A stretch of DNA of 64,000 nt from Torymus aiolomorphi (taxonomy: Eukaryota > Arthropoda > Insecta > Hymenoptera > Torymidae): contig CM070876.1 of NCBI GenBank assembly GCA_036365515.1, positions 109,402,810 to 109,466,809 of the forward strand, read 5' to 3'. The position numbers and the translations under genes are program-made. Under the pieces are notes generated by a model. The model was not told the origin of the DNA. It saw nothing but the letters and a program-made list of their open reading frames with translations, and did no database searches. This document shows, piece after piece, positions 61,099-64,000 of the stretch (within the stretch, counting starts at the first letter, position 1; every line of letters begins with the position of its first letter).

Positions 61099-61773
61099 AT
61101 GGCATCAAAAGAAACTACGCAGGTTACAAAAGTCCGTGCGCGTAATCAGCAAGCTGCCTCATGTAAGCTGCGTTCGGTAACACCTACACCTCGCATCCGA
61201 CCTGTGCCGACACCTGAACGTAAATATCTACGGAGCGCATCAGCCGGACTCCATCATCGGCCATCTAAACACCTAGACCTTGCATCCGACCTGTCCCTTC
61301 ACCTGGACACAAAAACCTACGGAGCGCACTACCCGGACTCCATCATCGACCATCTGGAACATCTAGACCTCGCATTCGATTTGTCCTGGCCTCTGGACAC
61401 AAAAATCTACGGAGCGCATCACGTAAACTCCATTATCAGCTACCTCGAACGCCTAAACCTCGCATCCGATCTGTCCCGACACCTGGACACAAAAATCTTC
61501 AGAGCGCATCACCTAGATTACATCATCGGCCACCTGCAACACCAAGACCTCGCATCCGACCTGTCCCTTCACCTGGACACAAAAACCTACGGAGCGCACT
61601 ACCCGAACTCCATCATCGGCGGTCTGGAACACCTAGACCTCGCATCCGATCTGTCAACACACCTGGACACAAAAGTCTACGAAGTGTATCATCAGCCGCC
61701 GGAACAGCTAGATATCGCATTCGAGCTGTCCCGACACCTGGACTCAAAAACCTACAAAGCGCACTACCCCTGA
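61099..61773 (+). CDS. 224-codon ORF of 30-residue tandem repeats (unknown)
   Basis: Starts at ATG in a good context (GGAACCATGG). After a ~55-residue basic, Thr/Pro/Arg-rich leader come about six repeats of 30 residues of the type TYGAHYPDSIIDHLEHLDLA + SDLSLHLDTK. They are predicted amphipathic helices with conserved HLDL, SDLS and LDTK. The DNA repeat (90 bp) continues past the stop to about 61960 out of frame, and an inverted diverged block of it lies at 58410-58675. So it may be a satellite with a chance open frame or a repeat protein decayed at its 3' end. No family recognised. Confidence 0.4.
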   Translation: MASKETTQVTKVRARNQQAASCKLRSVTPTPRIRPVPTPERKYLRSASAGLHHRPSKHLDLASDLSLHLDTKTYGAHYPDSIIDHLEHLDLAFDLSWPLDTKIYGAHHVNSIISYLERLNLASDLSRHLDTKIFRAHHLDYIIGHLQHQDLASDLSLHLDTKTYGAHYPNSIIGGLEHLDLASDLSTHLDTKVYEVYHQPPEQLDIAFELSRHLDSKTYKAHYP

Positions 61774-61960
61774 CTCCTCCATCGGCCATCTGAAGCACCT
61801 AGACCTCGCATTCAATTTGTCCTGGCCTCTGGACACAAAAACCTACGGAGCGCATCAGGTAAACTCCATCATCATCCACCTGGAACGCATACGATCTGTT
61901 CCGACATCTGGACACAAAAATCTTTGGAGCGCACTACAATTTTTAAGAAAGCAGTTGCAA
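61140..61960 (+). repeat. 90-bp tandem repeat array
   Basis: About eight to nine units with CACCTGGACACAAAAACCTA, CGGAGCGCACTAC and CATCATCGGCCATCTGGAA. The array underlies the ORF at 61099-61773 and extends beyond it. Confidence 0.9.
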
Positions 61961-62039
61961 TCATGCGAGGCGACGTCCTGAATTTTGAAATGTCAATAAT
62001 AACTGAGACTATACAATAAATTGACGAATCTGCATCTCA

Positions 62040-62495
62040 TTATTATAAGAAATGTGTATAGGCGAAATGCGCATATTTGTTTATAATAGAACATGTGTAT
62101 AGTCGAAATACACAATATTATTTATTATAAAATGCGTGTAGGCTAAATGCACACGATTACTAACATCGAAAAGTGCGTATAAGCGAAATACGCATAATTA
62201 TTTATAAAAGAAAATGTGTATAGACGAAATACATACAATTGTTTATAAAAGTCAATGCGTATAGGCGAAATACGCACAATTATTTATAATAAAAATGCGT
62301 ATATGTGAAATACGCACTATTATTTGTAATAAAAATGCGTATATGTGAAATACGCACTATTATTAACAATAAAAAATGCGTATACGCAAAATACGCATAA
62401 TTATTTATAAAAGGAAATACGTATACGCAAAATACGTACAATGGTTTATAATAAAAAAAATGCGTATAGGCGAAATACGTAAATATTGATTTGAA
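62040..62495 (+). repeat. ~41-bp hairpin repeats, right array (~11 units)
   Basis: Units such as AATGCGTATAGGCGAAATAC followed by GCACAATTATTTATAATAA. In each, GCGTAT and ATACGC flank GGCGAA, a potential stem of 6-8 bp. Several units carry paired changes on both stem sides (for example ACGTATACGCAAAATACGT). Confidence 0.88.
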
Positions 62496-62910
62496 CCATA
62501 GAAAATACAGATGTCTATTATTATTATAGTATCATATAATACTACAGATATTTAATATTCTTGAAATATGTAGCGCCATCTGTGTTAAAATCTATTAGGA
62601 TTTTCTAGAGATGGCGCTGGTGTCATATTTCATCAATAGTATGTATTTCCTACTTTACCGACCTATGGGTCGGTCAAATCGCAGAATTGAGTTTGACACC
62701 CCCTTAACAATAAATATAAAAATATCCTGTTCTTTTTGTATAATTTTTTATGAACTATCTTCTTGCATCTCCCTACAAACTTCAGTCTTATAAATATATA
62801 AAAGATACGATTTTTATACAACAAATATAAATTTCTTTACTTGTGTAAATATAATTTGTTTACATTAATTGTTTTTGCTTTTATAGCATCACAATTAATA
62901 AATGATATTT
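62496..62910. other. Unassigned stretch downstream of the minus-strand gene fragment
   Basis: No gene seen. A short inverted pair of AGATGGCGC/GCGCCATCT type lies near 62572-62622. Confidence 0.35.
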
Positions 62911-64000
62911 TTATTCATTCGGCTCATACGTTTCATCGTGGACATCTTCACCTTCATTATGGATAATATCATTATTGTAACTATTTTTATCGCTAACAGT
63001 ATCATGAAAGCAACTTTCGTTATCACCCTCATCATCATCATCATCATCGTCATCTTCGGTATCGTCATTTTTATTGTCCGAATCAGCTTCTAATATGTTT
63101 AGATAGTGAATAATTAGTATATATTAAATCGTTAACCATTCGACAATCAAGTTATTCAAGACTTACCTTTTTCAACTGTTTCTGGTATTTCAGGTCTTCC
63201 AAACCATTTAAAATCGGTATATTCTGCAACGATCCATCCATGTTCTTGAAAATTTAAATTTGAAGGAATGCTCAACGTAGCGTTTTTCCATGTATGGGCA
63301 GTATGCGATGTACGCAGCAGGTGTTGCTGCAATTCTCGACAACATGGAGGCAGCGTACAGGCGTCAAATTTTAGAATTTTTCGCTTGAAATACTCCATAT
63401 TATCAATCATGTAATAACTGCCTGTAAACAATCGCAATCGCGCTTCGTCCACTGTTGTAATTTTCTTTAAACCATTACTTCTCGTCATATACATCTTACA
63501 GACAAAATCTTCTATTGGACCAAGTGCCACATCCAATTTTTCGGGATCAGCCAAATCCGCAAAAGCTACTTGATACATATCGTTTTCGGCTAGTAACTTA
63601 AAAGGTTTACCTTTACCGTAAAACGACGGATTGTAATCACAGCCTGTAAAGGCGTGAAATCCTGGTAGTGCGGCACAAATTTTACTGCCAAGCGAATCAT
63701 ATATCGCTGAAACATTTATAAATCTTTGACGATTTCCCGTGCCAAATTCGAGCCAGACCTTTCAATTTATTTTAATTTTATTAAAGATTTTTTCAATATT
63801 TTACAACAAATCTATTTTATCTTATCTTACCTCGAGCGACGGATTAAATTTTTCCCTATTTCCAAAGGTAATATATCCAATATATCCGTATCTGTGCATC
63901 AGATGACAGCTTTGGTACACGCATTTAATTGATTAAGGAAAAAGACCAACTTTGTGTCAGCCTCTTCGTGTCCTTCACGCTTGAAATTAATCATATTTTG
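62911..64000 (-). pseudogene. Three-exon gene fragment, PIN/XPG-nuclease-like, continues past the window
   Basis: Minus strand. Exon A (64000-63831, 5' end outside) has HEEADTKLVFFLNQL and CTDTDIL, then donor GTAAGA. Exon B (63758-63167) reads VWLEFGTGNRQRFINVSAI, ALPGFHAFTGCDYNPSFYGK and DACTLPPCCRELQQHLLRTS, then donor GTAAGT. Exon C (63089-62911) follows acceptor TTAG in matching phase and ends in a Glu/Asp-rich tail (DDTEDDDDDDDEGDN) and TAA. The EADT...DTD pairs with HAFTGCD are typical of a multicopy invertebrate family with a PIN/XPG-like acidic centre; Academ-type transposons carry such a nuclease, so TE origin is possible. Exon A has an in-frame TGA between KAVI and CTDTD and a frame change near its end, so this copy looks inactive although exons B and C are intact. 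Confidence 0.65.

Noticed and set aside
58805..62495. CRISPR array
   Set aside because: Short regular repeats with palindromes, but the spacers are themselves repeated, and the context is eukaryotic.

Overview
The window reads as nuclear DNA of an insect or other arthropod. It is A+T-rich, has GT-AG introns, and holds almost no host genes. It is built from nested, mutually inverted transposable elements and tandem repeats. The protein families seen (mariner, Penelope-like RT with GIY-YIG nuclease, gypsy-type pol plus env, and a cysteine-rich DDE-like transposase common in insects) fit an insect; a hymenopteran is plausible but unproven.

Layout. 1-6320: right part of a large TIR DNA transposon (copy 1, broken transposase). 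7343-13450, minus strand: 5'-truncated gypsy-like LTR element with RNase H, integrase and env. 13905-17225: ~174-bp satellite split by a 1.27-kb fold-back element whose two arms carry 5S rRNA-derived sequence. 18408-19209: two palindromic MITEs. 19820-21399: a diverged, internally deleted relative of the first transposon. 24090-26800: further fold-back elements, one with a clean TTAA duplication. 27286-34198: copy 2 of the large transposon, with ~1.05-kb TIRs and a four-exon transposase gene carrying one visible frame break.

27103-53264 is an inverted, nested structure. A minus-strand Penelope-like element (PLE; RT at 45356-47436, GIY-YIG nuclease at 34439-34880, pseudo-LTR at 27103-27285) is split by the 6.9-kb transposon and by a ~10.5-kb block. 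That block holds tRNA-like repeats and an 8.4-kb palindromic element, itself hit by an intact mariner. A nearly identical PLE RT half lies in inverted orientation at 49137-51226. Between them are (TA)n tracts and a tandem array of pseudo-LTRs, each with a hammerhead-ribozyme-like core. The right arm lacks two insertions of the left arm and so supplies their empty sites.

53265-64000: more satellite in inverse orientation, a ~320-bp tandem array in which each unit holds an exon-like block with splice-site consensus, fold-back elements, a 90-bp repeat encoding a 30-residue protein repeat, a ~41-bp hairpin-repeat array, and at the right edge a three-exon, partly broken minus-strand gene fragment of a PIN/XPG-nuclease-like type.

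The genes do not form a pathway. The common theme is successive insertion, inverted duplication and decay. The best candidates for autonomous activity are the mariner (one open frame, matched TIRs, TA duplication) and, nearly so, transposon copy 2.
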